This document shows positions 23,592 to 32,435 of a stretch of 64,000 nt of DNA, in pieces. The position numbers and the translations under genes are program-made. Where the stretch lies: assembly GCF_030698125.1 (NCBI RefSeq), contig NZ_JAUYNV010000006.1, positions 203,186 through 267,185 of the forward strand, in the 5' to 3' direction. This DNA comes from Methyloversatilis sp. (GTDB lineage: Bacteria; Pseudomonadota; Gammaproteobacteria; Burkholderiales; Rhodocyclaceae). The notes beneath the pieces are model-generated. The model was not told where the DNA came from and searched no databases. It saw only the letters and a program-made list of their open reading frames with translations. Position 1 is the stretch's first letter; each line of letters starts with the position of its first letter.

Positions 23592-25604
23592 ATGAATGTT
23601 CTTTTCGAAGAGGACGGCCACTTCCGTGCCGGCTCCGTGATGACCGACAGCGTGTCCTCGCTGCAGGTCGAACTGCCGAGCGGCAAGCGTTCAAAGGTGA
23701 AGGCGGCCAATGTGCTGCTGCGTTTCGCCAGCCCGGAGCCGGGCGTGCTGCTGGCCGCCGCCGAAGCGCAGGCGGCCGACCTCGACGCCACCTTTCTGTG
23801 GGACGTGTGCGGCGACGACGAATTCCCGTTCGAGGAACTGGCGCGCGAGTACCACGGCGCCGCACCGACCGCCGAACAGGCTGCTGCCATCCTCTTCTGC
23901 CTGCACGCCGCGCCCGTCTACTTCCACCGCAAGGGCAAGGGCCGCTTCCGCAAGGCGCCGCCCGACATCCTGAAAGCCGCACTGGCCGGTCTGGAAAAGA
24001 AGCGGCTGCAGCAGGAGCAGGTCGATGGCTGGGTCGCCGAGCTGCTCGCCGGGCGCACGCCGCCGGACATCGCGGCCTGCAGCGCACAGATCCTGTACAA
24101 GCCGGACCGCAACCGGCTCGAAACCAAGGCGGTGGAAGCCGCCGCCGCATCGGCCGGCCTGTCGGTGGTCGGCCTGATGGCGAAGGCGGGCGCATTTGCG
24201 TCCAGCCACGAGTACCACCTCGGGCGCTTCCTGTTCGAATACTTCCCGCGCGGCACCGACTTTCCGACGCACGAGGTGCCGCCTGCCGGCGACCTGCCCG
24301 ATGCCGGCGTGCGCGCCTTTTCGATCGACGACGCGACCACGACCGAAATCGACGACGCCTTTTCGGTGCAGCCGAAGGACGGTGGCGGCTGGCGCATCGG
24401 TATACATATTGCAGCGCCGTCGCTCGGTATCCAGCCCGGCACACCGCTGGGCGACATCGCGCGCAGCAGGTTGTCCACGGTGTACTTCCCGGGCCGCAAG
24501 ATCACCATGCTGCCGGACGAAGCGGTCGACACCTACACGCTGCAGGCCGGCCGCAGCTGTCCGGCGCTGTCGCTCTACCTCGACGTCGAAACCGACCTGC
24601 GCGTCACGGCGAAGGAAAGCCGCATCGAGCAGGTCGCCGTGGCCGCCAATCTGCGCCACCACGAAATCGAGCCGCTGTTCAACGAAGACACGATCACCGG
24701 CGGCGAACTGCCCGAATTCGAGTGGCGCGACGAACTGCTGCTGCTGTGGCGCCTGGCCGAAGTGCTTGAAGCGGGGCGCGGCAAGCCGTCGGCCAACGCC
24801 GGCCAGATGGATTTCAACTTCTACGTCGACTGGGCACAGACGACGGAAGACGGCGAAGGCCGCGTCGACATCCAGCGCCGCGCGCGCGGCAGCCCGCTCG
24901 ACAAGCTGGTCGCCGAACTGATGATCGTCGCCAACAACACCTGGGGCAGCGATTTGCGCGATGCCGGCATTCCGGCGCTGTACCGCGCGCAGGGCGCCGG
25001 CAAGGTGCGCATGACCACGGTGGCCGCACCGCACGAGGGGCTGGGCGTCGATTGCTACGCGTGGTCCACCTCGCCGCTGCGTCGTTACGTCGACCTGGTG
25101 AATCAGTGGCAGATGATTGCGCTGCTGCGTGGCGAAGAGCCGGTGTTCCCGCCGAAGTCCGAAGCGCTGTTGTCGGCGCTGCGCGATTTCGAACTGGCTT
25201 ACGCGGCCTACGCCGACTTCCAGCGCGGCATGGAGCGTTACTGGTGCCTGCGCTGGCTGCGCCAGCAGGCACGCGAGGGCAATACCGTGTGGCCGGCCAT
25301 CGTGCTGCGCGAATCGCTGGTGCGGCTTGAGCATGTGCCGCTGGTGCTGCGCTCACCCAGCCTGCCGGCGCGCGACCCGCGTTCGCGCGTCGAGGTCGAG
25401 ATCGACCAGCTCAATCTGCTCGACAACGACGCGCGCGCCCGCTGGGTCGGCGATCTGGCTGCGCTGAGCGGTGCGGCGCAGGTGTCCGAGGAAGAGCTGG
25501 CGGAAGAAATCGCCGAGGCGGAACTGCCACCCGAGATGCCGGCGGCAGACGCGCCGGTGCCTGACCTGCCGGTGGCCGCACCGGAAAGCGGCGAGGCGGA
25601 TTGA
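23592..25604 (+). CDS. RNase II (RNB domain) family exoribonuclease
   Basis: 670 aa. The RNB active site reads SIDDATTTEIDDAF, placing metal ligands at Asp246, Glu252, Asp254 and Asp255; Glu252 replaces the Asp207 of E. coli RNase II. Later RNB blocks are LDKLVAELMIVANNTWG and STSPLRRYVDLVNQWQ, with the RNA-contacting Arg residues. The N-terminal ~230 residues show no clear cold-shock repeats, and the tail (about 620-670) is acidic and Pro/Ala-rich, so this is a divergent RNase II-type enzyme rather than RNase R. It degrades single-stranded RNA 3' to 5'. It diverges from mgtE. Confidence 0.88.
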   Translation: MNVLFEEDGHFRAGSVMTDSVSSLQVELPSGKRSKVKAANVLLRFASPEPGVLLAAAEAQAADLDATFLWDVCGDDEFPFEELAREYHGAAPTAEQAAAILFCLHAAPVYFHRKGKGRFRKAPPDILKAALAGLEKKRLQQEQVDGWVAELLAGRTPPDIAACSAQILYKPDRNRLETKAVEAAAASAGLSVVGLMAKAGAFASSHEYHLGRFLFEYFPRGTDFPTHEVPPAGDLPDAGVRAFSIDDATTTEIDDAFSVQPKDGGGWRIGIHIAAPSLGIQPGTPLGDIARSRLSTVYFPGRKITMLPDEAVDTYTLQAGRSCPALSLYLDVETDLRVTAKESRIEQVAVAANLRHHEIEPLFNEDTITGGELPEFEWRDELLLLWRLAEVLEAGRGKPSANAGQMDFNFYVDWAQTTEDGEGRVDIQRRARGSPLDKLVAELMIVANNTWGSDLRDAGIPALYRAQGAGKVRMTTVAAPHEGLGVDCYAWSTSPLRRYVDLVNQWQMIALLRGEEPVFPPKSEALLSALRDFELAYAAYADFQRGMERYWCLRWLRQQAREGNTVWPAIVLRESLVRLEHVPLVLRSPSLPARDPRSRVEVEIDQLNLLDNDARARWVGDLAALSGAAQVSEEELAEEIAEAELPPEMPAADAPVPDLPVAAPESGEAD

Positions 25605-25669
25605 GCGGTTTTTGCAGGCGCGGCAACCGTCGCGAAGGTTGCGACCCTGCGCTGGCGCGCCGTTCGTCC

Positions 25670-25700
25670 GTTGGGCATCGCTGCGCTCACCCCAACCTAC
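25670..25700 (-). repeat. 31-bp interspersed repeat, copy 1
   Basis: On the minus strand it reads GTAGGTTGGGGTGAGCGCAG and continues CGATGCCCAAC. It is identical to four other copies in the window and lies in the gap after the RNase II-family gene. Its translation in spurious frames gives the recurring peptide VGWGERSDAQ. Confidence 0.9.
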
Positions 25701-25765
25701 GGGTGATGCATCTGCCGGATGGTTGGTTGCGCGCGCATTCGCGGCAATGAGGTCGTGACACCCGC

Positions 25766-25796
25766 GTAGGTTGGGGTGAGCGCAGCGATGCCCAAC
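25766..25796 (+). repeat. 31-bp interspersed repeat, copy 2
   Basis: Same 31 bases in plus orientation, 65 bp from copy 1 and in opposite orientation to it, so copies 1 and 2 can pair as a long inverted repeat. Confidence 0.9.
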
Positions 25797-25833
25797 GCCC
25801 GCATCAAAAAAAGAAGCGCTCGCCCAACCCGCC

Positions 25834-25864
25834 GTAGGTTGGGGTGAGCGCAGCGATGCCCAAC
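25834..25864 (+). repeat. 31-bp interspersed repeat, copy 3
   Basis: Same 31 bases in plus orientation, 37 bp after copy 2 and ending 25 bp before the CorA-like gene. The 285-bp gap between genes is largely made of these three copies. Confidence 0.9.
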
Positions 25865-25889
25865 AGGCCCGCCGCGTCTCCGGCAACCC

Positions 25890-27578
25890 TCAGGGCTTGC
25901 GTGCCCGCAGGTCGTTGCGTCGCCGCCCGTTCGGCCGGTTGCGCCAGATGCGCAGGAAGGACCTGAATTTCTGCCGCCGGGTCAGCGTGTCGTCCGATAC
26001 CGCGTCGAAGAATTCCGACAGCGCGCTGGACTTTTTCAGCGTGTAGAACGCGAGCAGCACGGTTGGCACGGTCACCACCAGCACGGCGCCGATCTTGCCG
26101 GCCAATGTGGCCGGCGGGCCGTCGAAGATGTTCATGCCGAGGAAGCCGGTGACGATGGTGCCGACCAGCCCGAAAATGGTCACCACGGTGAGGCGGAGCA
26201 GCGTTTCGTTCTGGCGCCGGCTGTCGTCGGCTTCGAGGTAGTTGTCCATGTCCAGCACCTCGGCGCGCAGTTCGTTGTACAGCGCCTCGTTGCCGAGGTT
26301 GCGGCTCCACAGGTCGAACAGGTCCTTGGCCATCGACTGCTTCGACACCTCGCCGAACCAGTAGCGGTGGTTGAAGCGCAGGAAGATTTCCATCGTCTGG
26401 CGGATGCCGCGCTTGAAGCGGCGGCGCGAATCGACGTCGTCGGCGTCGAGCAGGCTGACCGCGACCACCAGCCGGTCCATCAGCATCAGCAGCGAGGCGC
26501 GGTGGAAGTGTGCGATCAGCCCGATCAGGAAATACTGGTGGCGGAACTCGGCCAGCAGGCCGTTCTGCGGGTCGGAATAACCGGCCAGACCGTGTTTGCC
26601 TACCATCACCATCGAGGGGCCGGTGCAGATGACGCGCGTGCTGGCGTTGTCGCTGCGCCGCGACGGCACCCAGAAACGGTCGTAGCAGGCAGTGCGTTCG
26701 AACTCGTCCATCACCTGTTCCGAATACGGCAGCGGATGGCCGTCGTCCGGCTGGGTGGCCTGGCCGAGGCGCACGAAATCTTCGCGGCTCAGCGCGAACG
26801 GGTCGTCGAAGGACAGGAAGGTCATCTTCGGCAGCCGGTGGTATTCGAGCTGGCGGTAGCGGATGTCGCCGACCGATTCCGAGTGGTGCAGCACCATGGG
26901 CTGCAGCAGGTATTCCCAGTGCCGGCCGATGCACGAGGCGCGGTGCTCCCAGGCGTGGTGCAGATAGCGTTCGCGATCGGCATAGTCGGACTCGGCTAGC
27001 ACCGCGCCGTCGTGGCCGACCCATTGCACGGTGCGCATGCACTGCGCCGCGCGGCCGTCCGAGTCGCCATTGCTCCACTTTGCCGGAAACGCGCGTCCGA
27101 AGCGGAACATCAGTTCCTGTACGCGGGCCAGCGGCAGGTTGTCGGCATGCACCTCCATCGCGAGGATGACCACATCCACGTCGTAGAAGAAGTACAGGTC
27201 GATGTGCTGCACCGCGAGGTCGAGCGTGCTGCCGTCCTCGCAGCCGAGGCGCACTGCGGCCACATCATTGCGCCGGAATACGCGGATCGGCGATTCGCCG
27301 TAGCCGGGCTGGGTCGCACTCGATCGCCCCTGGCCATACAGGAAGCGCTGCACATGCGGCAGGAAGGTGACGAATTCGCGGTAGTGCCGTTCGTGGAAGT
27401 CGGCCGGCGAACCGGTGAATTCGTCGCGCTGTTCGCGCCAGGGATTGCCGTCGGTGACGGCGGCCAGCGCCTGCGGGTGGCGCTGCACCTGATCGCCGCT
27501 GCGCAGCGGCATCAGCCGCAGCGGCCACATCAGGATCTGGCGGAAATGTCGGGCGACCGGCGGATCGCTGCGGCTCAT
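25890..27578 (-). CDS. CorA-like divalent cation transporter, long form
   Basis: 562 aa. The C-terminus has the CorA hallmark GFLGMNIF (the GMN pore motif) between two helices (about 450-475 and 485-510). The preceding long helix region (about 350-440) contains MAKDLFDLWSRNLGNEALYNE and matches the CorA stalk. The N-terminal cytoplasmic part is about 440 residues, far longer than the ~270 of classic CorA, and has repeated aromatic stretches such as HIDLYFFYDVDVVILAMEVH. The signature supports Mg2+/Co2+/Ni2+ or Zn2+ transport; the extra domain is unexplained. It is transcribed toward the 31-bp repeat cluster. Confidence 0.8.
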   Translation of the reverse strand: MSRSDPPVARHFRQILMWPLRLMPLRSGDQVQRHPQALAAVTDGNPWREQRDEFTGSPADFHERHYREFVTFLPHVQRFLYGQGRSSATQPGYGESPIRVFRRNDVAAVRLGCEDGSTLDLAVQHIDLYFFYDVDVVILAMEVHADNLPLARVQELMFRFGRAFPAKWSNGDSDGRAAQCMRTVQWVGHDGAVLAESDYADRERYLHHAWEHRASCIGRHWEYLLQPMVLHHSESVGDIRYRQLEYHRLPKMTFLSFDDPFALSREDFVRLGQATQPDDGHPLPYSEQVMDEFERTACYDRFWVPSRRSDNASTRVICTGPSMVMVGKHGLAGYSDPQNGLLAEFRHQYFLIGLIAHFHRASLLMLMDRLVVAVSLLDADDVDSRRRFKRGIRQTMEIFLRFNHRYWFGEVSKQSMAKDLFDLWSRNLGNEALYNELRAEVLDMDNYLEADDSRRQNETLLRLTVVTIFGLVGTIVTGFLGMNIFDGPPATLAGKIGAVLVVTVPTVLLAFYTLKKSSALSEFFDAVSDDTLTRRQKFRSFLRIWRNRPNGRRRNDLRARKP

Positions 27579-27623
27579 GGGAGATGCGGCCTGTTTGCGC
27601 GCGATGTGCGAAGGTCGCGCAGT

Positions 27624-29273
27624 TTAGCGCAGCACCCGGCGCTGTTCCGCCGTCAGCATGCGCCGGTCCTTCAGCAGGGTCAGCGGCAGGCCTTCGCGTG
27701 CCACCTGGCCGATGACGCGGCCGGCCAGCACGCTGTCGCAATCCATGTGCGTGGTCGAAATGAAGAAGTCGGCGCGCACCCAGTCACGGGTGATGACGAA
27801 CTCAGGCCCCAGCCACGCGTCGGCTTCGACCGGGTCGGCACACACCGCGACCTGCCAGGGCTCGGCCGGCCGGGTCGTGCCCTTCAGATGGTCGCGCAGC
27901 AGGCCGCTGGCTTCGCGCACGCCGTCCGACCAGTAATCGGCTTCCCAGCGCCCGGCGACTGCGGCTTCGAAGCCGCCGGCCAGCCGGTTGTAATTGACGT
28001 AGTGATACGGATGCAGTCGCGCCAGCGCGACCAGCGGATCGAGCGCACCGATGAGGCACAGCGCGATGAAGGCAGCCGCCAGACTGCGCGAGCTGCGGGC
28101 GTGCCGCCACAGGGCGTACACCCCGGCGGCGGCCAGCACCGCCAGCGGCGGCAGCAGGAAGGTGAAGTGGCGGATGCCGTTGTACAGCGCCGGCCGGGTC
28201 GCGATGGCCAGCGCCAGCGGCAACAGCGCCGCCAGGATGACGGTCAGCCACGGCAGGTGCTGTCGCCACGGGCGGTGCCGCCCGGCCGGCGCTGCCGTCA
28301 TCGCCGCAGTGAGCGCCGCACCCAGCGCGGCGACGAGTCCGGCCAGCGCCAGTTCCGGCAGCCGCACGGCAAGATAGATCGGCAGATAGCTGCGCGGCAC
28401 CTCGGTGATCGCCATGATCTGGCCATCGAGTACGGTCTGGATCGCGAAGGTGACATGCGAAAAAGTGGTCAGCGCCTTGATCAGATTGCCCGGCGCCTGC
28501 GCCGACCACGGCCAGAACAACGCGATCAGCGCCAGCGCGACCGGCACGGCCGGCAGCAGTGCGCGCAGCGAGCGGCCCAGATGTGCGAGGCGGGCGCGCC
28601 AGTCGCCGTCGGCCAGCGCCATCGACGCCAGCACGCCAAGTCCGAGCACCATGACGCCGAACACCGCACCGACGCGCAGCCCGAACGCGCAGCCAATCGC
28701 CACGCCCAGCTTCAGCACCAGACCGAGTGGCGGTGCCGGCAGGCGCGCCACGATGAGCGTCGTGTACCAGGTCACCCAGGCCATGCAGGCGGCGAACGGG
28801 ATGTCCTTCGTATGGGTGAACAGTGCGCCGCTCCAGGCGCCGGTGAGCATCAGCAGCGCCACGGCGATGCAGGCGGCCGTGTCGTTCAGCAGGTGACGCG
28901 CCAGCCGATACACGGCGACCATGCCGGCAAAACCGAACGCCGCCGACAGCAGGTGGCGCATGTCCCACACATTCATCGGCAGCGCGCGTTCGAGCGCGGC
29001 AGCGATCAGGTCGAACAGCCCGCCATACAGATACAGGTCCTTGTAGTGGAAGGCCGACATGTCGGTCAGCCCGGACGCGTAGTAGTCGAGCAGCAGCCGG
29101 CCGTAGGTGTGCTGCACCCATTCGTCGTTGCTGATGCCGTGCTGGCCGAAGCTCAGTGCGATATGCAACGCGATGAGCGCGAACAGCGCCAGTCCCGTGC
29201 CATATGCGGTCAGGCGAGGGAGGCTGCGTGTTGCAGGCTGAAACGTCGTGGCAGTCGGTGTTACAGGATGCAT
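27624..29273 (-). CDS. GT39/GT83-type membrane glycosyltransferase (ArnT-like)
   Basis: 549 aa with about ten or more membrane helices. The first periplasmic loop has NDEWVQHTYGRLLLDYYASG, in which an Asp-Glu pair sits at the position of the catalytic acid of ArnT/PMT enzymes. A later loop is HTKDIPFAACMAW, and a C-terminal periplasmic domain includes LHPYHYVNYNRLAGG. Such enzymes transfer a sugar from a polyprenyl-phosphate carrier. The start at 29273 (MHPVTPTATT) is chosen because upstream residues are unlike the family. It is last in a block of GT2, GtrA and ChbG-like genes, suggesting the final transfer to lipid A or another acceptor. Confidence 0.78.
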   Translation of the reverse strand: MHPVTPTATTFQPATRSLPRLTAYGTGLALFALIALHIALSFGQHGISNDEWVQHTYGRLLLDYYASGLTDMSAFHYKDLYLYGGLFDLIAAALERALPMNVWDMRHLLSAAFGFAGMVAVYRLARHLLNDTAACIAVALLMLTGAWSGALFTHTKDIPFAACMAWVTWYTTLIVARLPAPPLGLVLKLGVAIGCAFGLRVGAVFGVMVLGLGVLASMALADGDWRARLAHLGRSLRALLPAVPVALALIALFWPWSAQAPGNLIKALTTFSHVTFAIQTVLDGQIMAITEVPRSYLPIYLAVRLPELALAGLVAALGAALTAAMTAAPAGRHRPWRQHLPWLTVILAALLPLALAIATRPALYNGIRHFTFLLPPLAVLAAAGVYALWRHARSSRSLAAAFIALCLIGALDPLVALARLHPYHYVNYNRLAGGFEAAVAGRWEADYWSDGVREASGLLRDHLKGTTRPAEPWQVAVCADPVEADAWLGPEFVITRDWVRADFFISTTHMDCDSVLAGRVIGQVAREGLPLTLLKDRRMLTAEQRRVLR

Positions 29274-29394
29274 GGGGCGGTCGGAAGGACGAGTGCAAAG
29301 GCATAACGCGCTGCATGCGGGCGCGCTGACAATGCCGTCGGATAATCGGGTGGAAATGTCTGGTGGACGGGATGAAACGCCGGCTGCCTGCTGT

Positions 29395-30174
29395 TCACGG
29401 TCGCAGTTGTCCGATCTGAATATCGGCTGTGGCAAGCAGGTCGTGGAAATCAGCGCCCGCCAGCACGCCGTGCTCGACTGCGCGAGCGCGGCCGATCGGG
29501 TCGCCCGGTACAGCCTCGGTCGCCGGATGACACATCACGGCGTCGCCGTCATCCGCAGTGGCGAACCAGTGCGCCAGCCGTTTGCGGTAGCCGGCGGCAT
29601 CGCAGTCGAAACCGTAGGCGCCCAGCAAGCGCGGCATCACGCGGAAACCTTCGGCGCGGGCGCGGCGCAACAGCGCCTGTGCACCGAGCGCGGCAATGAA
29701 GCGCGGCTTGAAGCCGTCGCCCGGATGCGCACCGCTGATGCGCAACCACGGCAGGCGGCTGCCGTAGCGCGTCAGCAGCACCTCGATCAGCGCGTCGCGG
29801 ATCTGCGGCAGCTGGTGCACATGCTGGTGGCCGTCGACGTAGTCCGGTGCGCGGCCCATGGCGTCTTCGAAGCGTGCGCATTGGGTCGTGATCTCGTCGT
29901 GCAGCTGCGTCGGGTTCAGGCGGCGGCCATGGCTGAGGGCAATCAGCGGCCACAGACCGCGACGCGCCGGCGCAAATTCAGTGAAATCCAGGTGCAGGCC
30001 AAACCCGGCGGCGTTGTGGCGGGCGGCGATGCGAGTGGCCGCAGCCGGCCAGCCCGGCGCGCGCGCCATGCAGGCCGCGCCGCTGAGACGGCCGGCGTCG
30101 ATCAGGTCGAGTACCGCCGCGTCGACCGCAGGGTGAAAGCCGTAGTCGTCGGCGGTCAGAAATACCGTCTTCAT
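29395..30174 (-). CDS. ChbG/HpnK/NaxD-type carbohydrate deacetylase
   Basis: 259 aa. Metal-binding motifs are visible: TADDYGFHPAVD at the N-terminus (Asp pair), GLHLDFTE, and DGHQHVHQLP (two His). This is the YdjC fold, which removes acetyl groups from N-acetylhexosamines using a divalent metal. Its start overlaps the GtrA gene by ATGA (30171-30174). With a GT2 polyprenyl-phosphate sugar transferase upstream and an ArnT-like transferase downstream, the most likely substrate is a polyprenyl-phosphate N-acetylhexosamine, as for NaxD in Francisella (inference). Confidence 0.85.
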   Translation of the reverse strand: MKTVFLTADDYGFHPAVDAAVLDLIDAGRLSGAACMARAPGWPAAATRIAARHNAAGFGLHLDFTEFAPARRGLWPLIALSHGRRLNPTQLHDEITTQCARFEDAMGRAPDYVDGHQHVHQLPQIRDALIEVLLTRYGSRLPWLRISGAHPGDGFKPRFIAALGAQALLRRARAEGFRVMPRLLGAYGFDCDAAGYRKRLAHWFATADDGDAVMCHPATEAVPGDPIGRARAVEHGVLAGADFHDLLATADIQIGQLRP

Positions 30175-30554
30175 GCCGCGCGGTGTGCGAACGCCCAGTA
30201 GCGGCCGAGCACCCAGGTGCTGATGGCGACGCACACCAGCACGATGGCCAGCGCGATCCACAGCGGCAGCGGCGTGTAGCGCAGCAGCGCGGCAAGCATC
30301 AACTGGTTGCCGACGAAGGCGGTGCACGACACTGCGAGCAGACGCGGCAGTGCCTGTCGGTGACCGGCTTGCGTGCCGGCAAACGAGAAGCGCCGGTGGC
30401 CGAGGTAGCTGACCGGAAAGGCGCACACGAAACCGATCAGGTTGGACCACGCGGGATCCATGGTGGTCGCGGCATCCACCGCCAGCGTGACCAGATAGTG
30501 CACGCCCGCGGCGCAGCCGCCGACGATGAGGAACAGCAGCACGGAGGCGCGCAT
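30171..30554 (-). CDS. GtrA family membrane protein
   Basis: 127 aa, four hydrophobic helices: about 5-25, 35-55 with NLIGFVCAFPVSYLGHRRFSF, 68-90 and 97-120. The NLIGFV...FPVSYLGHRRFSF pattern is the GtrA signature. GtrA-like proteins are proposed flippases for polyprenyl-phosphate-linked sugars. The stop overlaps the deacetylase start, and the gene begins 2 bp after the GT2 stop, so the three are tightly coupled. Confidence 0.87.
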   Translation of the reverse strand: MRASVLLFLIVGGCAAGVHYLVTLAVDAATTMDPAWSNLIGFVCAFPVSYLGHRRFSFAGTQAGHRQALPRLLAVSCTAFVGNQLMLAALLRYTPLPLWIALAIVLVCVAISTWVLGRYWAFAHRAA

Positions 30555-30556
30555 GT

Positions 30557-31573
30557 TCAGTCTTCGAGCCGGTCTGCGCGCGGCACCGGCTCGCGCCGCA
30601 CCAGCTCCGCCACGACATAGGGCGGCCGGCCCTTCACCTCTTCGTACACCCGCGCCAGGTATTCGCCGAGGATGCCGATGAAAAGCAGCTGCACGCCGGA
30701 GAAGAACATGATGCTGACCACCACGGTCGGCCAGCCCGGAAGATCGATGCCGAACACCAGCTTTTCGATCACTTCATACAGGCCGTAGGCGAAGGCCAGC
30801 GTCGACAACAGCAGCCCGGTCAGGCTGGCCATGCGCAGCGGCAGCACCGAAAAGCTGGTCAGACCGGTCCACGCGAGCCGGATCAGGTTGAGCCGGTTGA
30901 AGGTGGTGATGCCGGCCGAGCGCGGCAGCGGCGTGTACGGAATGCCGATGGAGCGGAAGCCGACCCAGGCGTACATGCCCTTCATGAAGCGCTGACGCTC
31001 GGGTAGTGCGAGCAGGGCGTCGACCACGCAGCGGTCCATCAGCCGGAAGTCGCCGGCGTTGGGCGGAATGTCGAGCCGGCCACCCATATTCATCAGGCCA
31101 TAGAAAACTTTCGAGCCGAACCGGTTGAACAGGCCCTGTTGGCCGCGGTCGGCGCGCACCGCATAGACCATGTCGTAGCCGTCGCGCCAGCGCGCGAGCA
31201 TGTCGCCCAGCAGTTCGGCCGAATGCTGGCCGTCGGCATCCATGCACACCACCACGTCGCCGCGCGCGTAGTGCAGCCCGGCGGAAATCGCCGCCTCCTT
31301 GCCGAAATTGCGCGAAAAGCGCACCAGCGTGACCGGCAGACGAGCGGCGCACTCGCTGGCGATCCGTGCCGTCGCGTCGCGGCTGCCGTCATCGACGACC
31401 ACCAGTTCGAAAGCGGGTGTCAGTGCCGACAGGTGGCCGGCAATCATGTCGAGCGTGGCGGCCAGCGCGCCCGCTTCGTTGTAGGCCGGGATGACGATGC
31501 TGACGCAGGCGGGCGGCCCGAAGCGTCGCGAGGAAGGCTGCAGCCGGGTGTCGGCGGGGTCGGTCGGGATCAT
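30557..31573 (-). CDS. GT2 polyprenyl-phosphate glycosyltransferase
   Basis: 338 aa. GT-A domain with SIVIPAYNEAG, VVVDDGSRDAT, the DxD-like VCMDADGQH and ADRGQQG blocks, then two C-terminal membrane helices (about 240-262 and 278-300) and a basic tail. This is the ArnC/GtrB/DPM1-type arrangement. It would transfer a sugar, probably an N-acetylhexosamine given the adjoining deacetylase, from UDP to undecaprenyl phosphate on the cytoplasmic face. It is first in the GT2-GtrA-deacetylase-GT39 operon. About 225 bp of upstream DNA shows no other gene. Confidence 0.88.
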   Translation of the reverse strand: MIPTDPADTRLQPSSRRFGPPACVSIVIPAYNEAGALAATLDMIAGHLSALTPAFELVVVDDGSRDATARIASECAARLPVTLVRFSRNFGKEAAISAGLHYARGDVVVCMDADGQHSAELLGDMLARWRDGYDMVYAVRADRGQQGLFNRFGSKVFYGLMNMGGRLDIPPNAGDFRLMDRCVVDALLALPERQRFMKGMYAWVGFRSIGIPYTPLPRSAGITTFNRLNLIRLAWTGLTSFSVLPLRMASLTGLLLSTLAFAYGLYEVIEKLVFGIDLPGWPTVVVSIMFFSGVQLLFIGILGEYLARVYEEVKGRPPYVVAELVRREPVPRADRLED

Positions 31574-31799
31574 CGTGGGGTGCCCGCGCGGACGGCAGCG
31601 CGGGCCTGGGTACTGCGTACAGAGTTGGCAAGGTGCGCAGTGTATCGGCCTGCAGACGCTGTCGGGAGGCTTTACAGCGCCGATTGATGATGGATGGGCG
31701 CAGTGAAGGAAGTTGCAAGTGCATGAAAAGCAACAGATCGTCCGCTACATAAAGATGACGCGGCCACGCTTCTGTGTGGCGCATGCGGCGCAGGTGCGC

Positions 31800-32204
31800 T
31801 CACGGTCTGTTCTTCAGCGCCTCGGCAGCGCGGGTCAGGTGTTGCATCAGCTTCGGTGCGACGTCCATCGGGATGTCGGTCGCTTCGATTGCATGCACCA
31901 TGCAGCGCAGCCAGGACACGACTTCCTCCTGACCGATGGCGACGTGGGCATGCATCTGCCGCAGGTTGGAGTGGCCCATGCGCTCGGCGTAATAACGCGG
32001 GCCGCCGAGAAAGCCGCACAGGAACTCGAACTGCGCCTCGCGCAGGTGGGCGACGCCGAAACCGTGCTGGTGCAGCGCGTGTACCGGTGCCCCGTCCGGG
32101 TGGGTTTCGACGATGTCGTAGAAGGCATTGACCAGCCGGCGCAGCGGCTCTTCGCCACCGATCTGCTGGAACATGCTGGGCGGTCTGGTCGCGCCGCTGT
32201 TCAT
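31800..32204 (-). CDS. Group II truncated haemoglobin
   Basis: 134 aa, the 2-on-2 globin size. It opens MFQQIGGEEPLRRLVNAFYDIV, with the conserved Phe/Tyr at B9/B10, and contains MGHSNLRQMHAHVAIG, in which the His of QMHAHV fits proximal His F8. The C-terminal helix has a Trp in VVSWLRCM (G8), typical of group II. Such globins bind O2 tightly and are linked to NO or peroxide detoxification. AGGAGA precedes the ATG at 32204. It is a single-gene unit flanked by two 31-bp repeats on its upstream side. Confidence 0.88.
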   Translation of the reverse strand: MNSGATRPPSMFQQIGGEEPLRRLVNAFYDIVETHPDGAPVHALHQHGFGVAHLREAQFEFLCGFLGGPRYYAERMGHSNLRQMHAHVAIGQEEVVSWLRCMVHAIEATDIPMDVAPKLMQHLTRAAEALKNRP

Positions 32205-32241
32205 CGGGTCTCCTGGAAGGGGCTGCTTGTTGGGGCTGCGT

Positions 32242-32272
32242 GTTGGGCATCGCTGCGCTCACCCCAACCTAC
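32242..32272 (-). repeat. 31-bp interspersed repeat, copy 4
   Basis: Identical to copies 1-3, in minus orientation, 37 bp upstream of the truncated haemoglobin start. Confidence 0.9.
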
Positions 32273-32351
32273 AGTGACTTCAGAAGCATCCGCCACCACG
32301 CCGCCCCGCCGCAATACCCCGGTGGAGGTACCCGCCCAGCACCGTCCACAC

Positions 32352-32382
32352 GTAGGTTGGGGTGAGCGCAGCGATGCCCAAC
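32352..32382 (+). repeat. 31-bp interspersed repeat, copy 5
   Basis: Identical to the others, in plus orientation, 79 bp from copy 4 and inverted relative to it. It lies between the haemoglobin and the ABC exporter, repeating the inverted-pair arrangement of copies 1 and 2. Confidence 0.9.
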
Positions 32383-32435
32383 TCCGACCCATGCAAGAGG
32401 CCGCCACATCCCCCGCCGCACCGTGACAACACGCA

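Noticed and set aside
25605..25889. Small peptides containing VGWGERSDAQ or ASLRSPQPT as genes
   Set aside because: They are translations of the 31-bp repeat in several frames, not conserved coding sequence.
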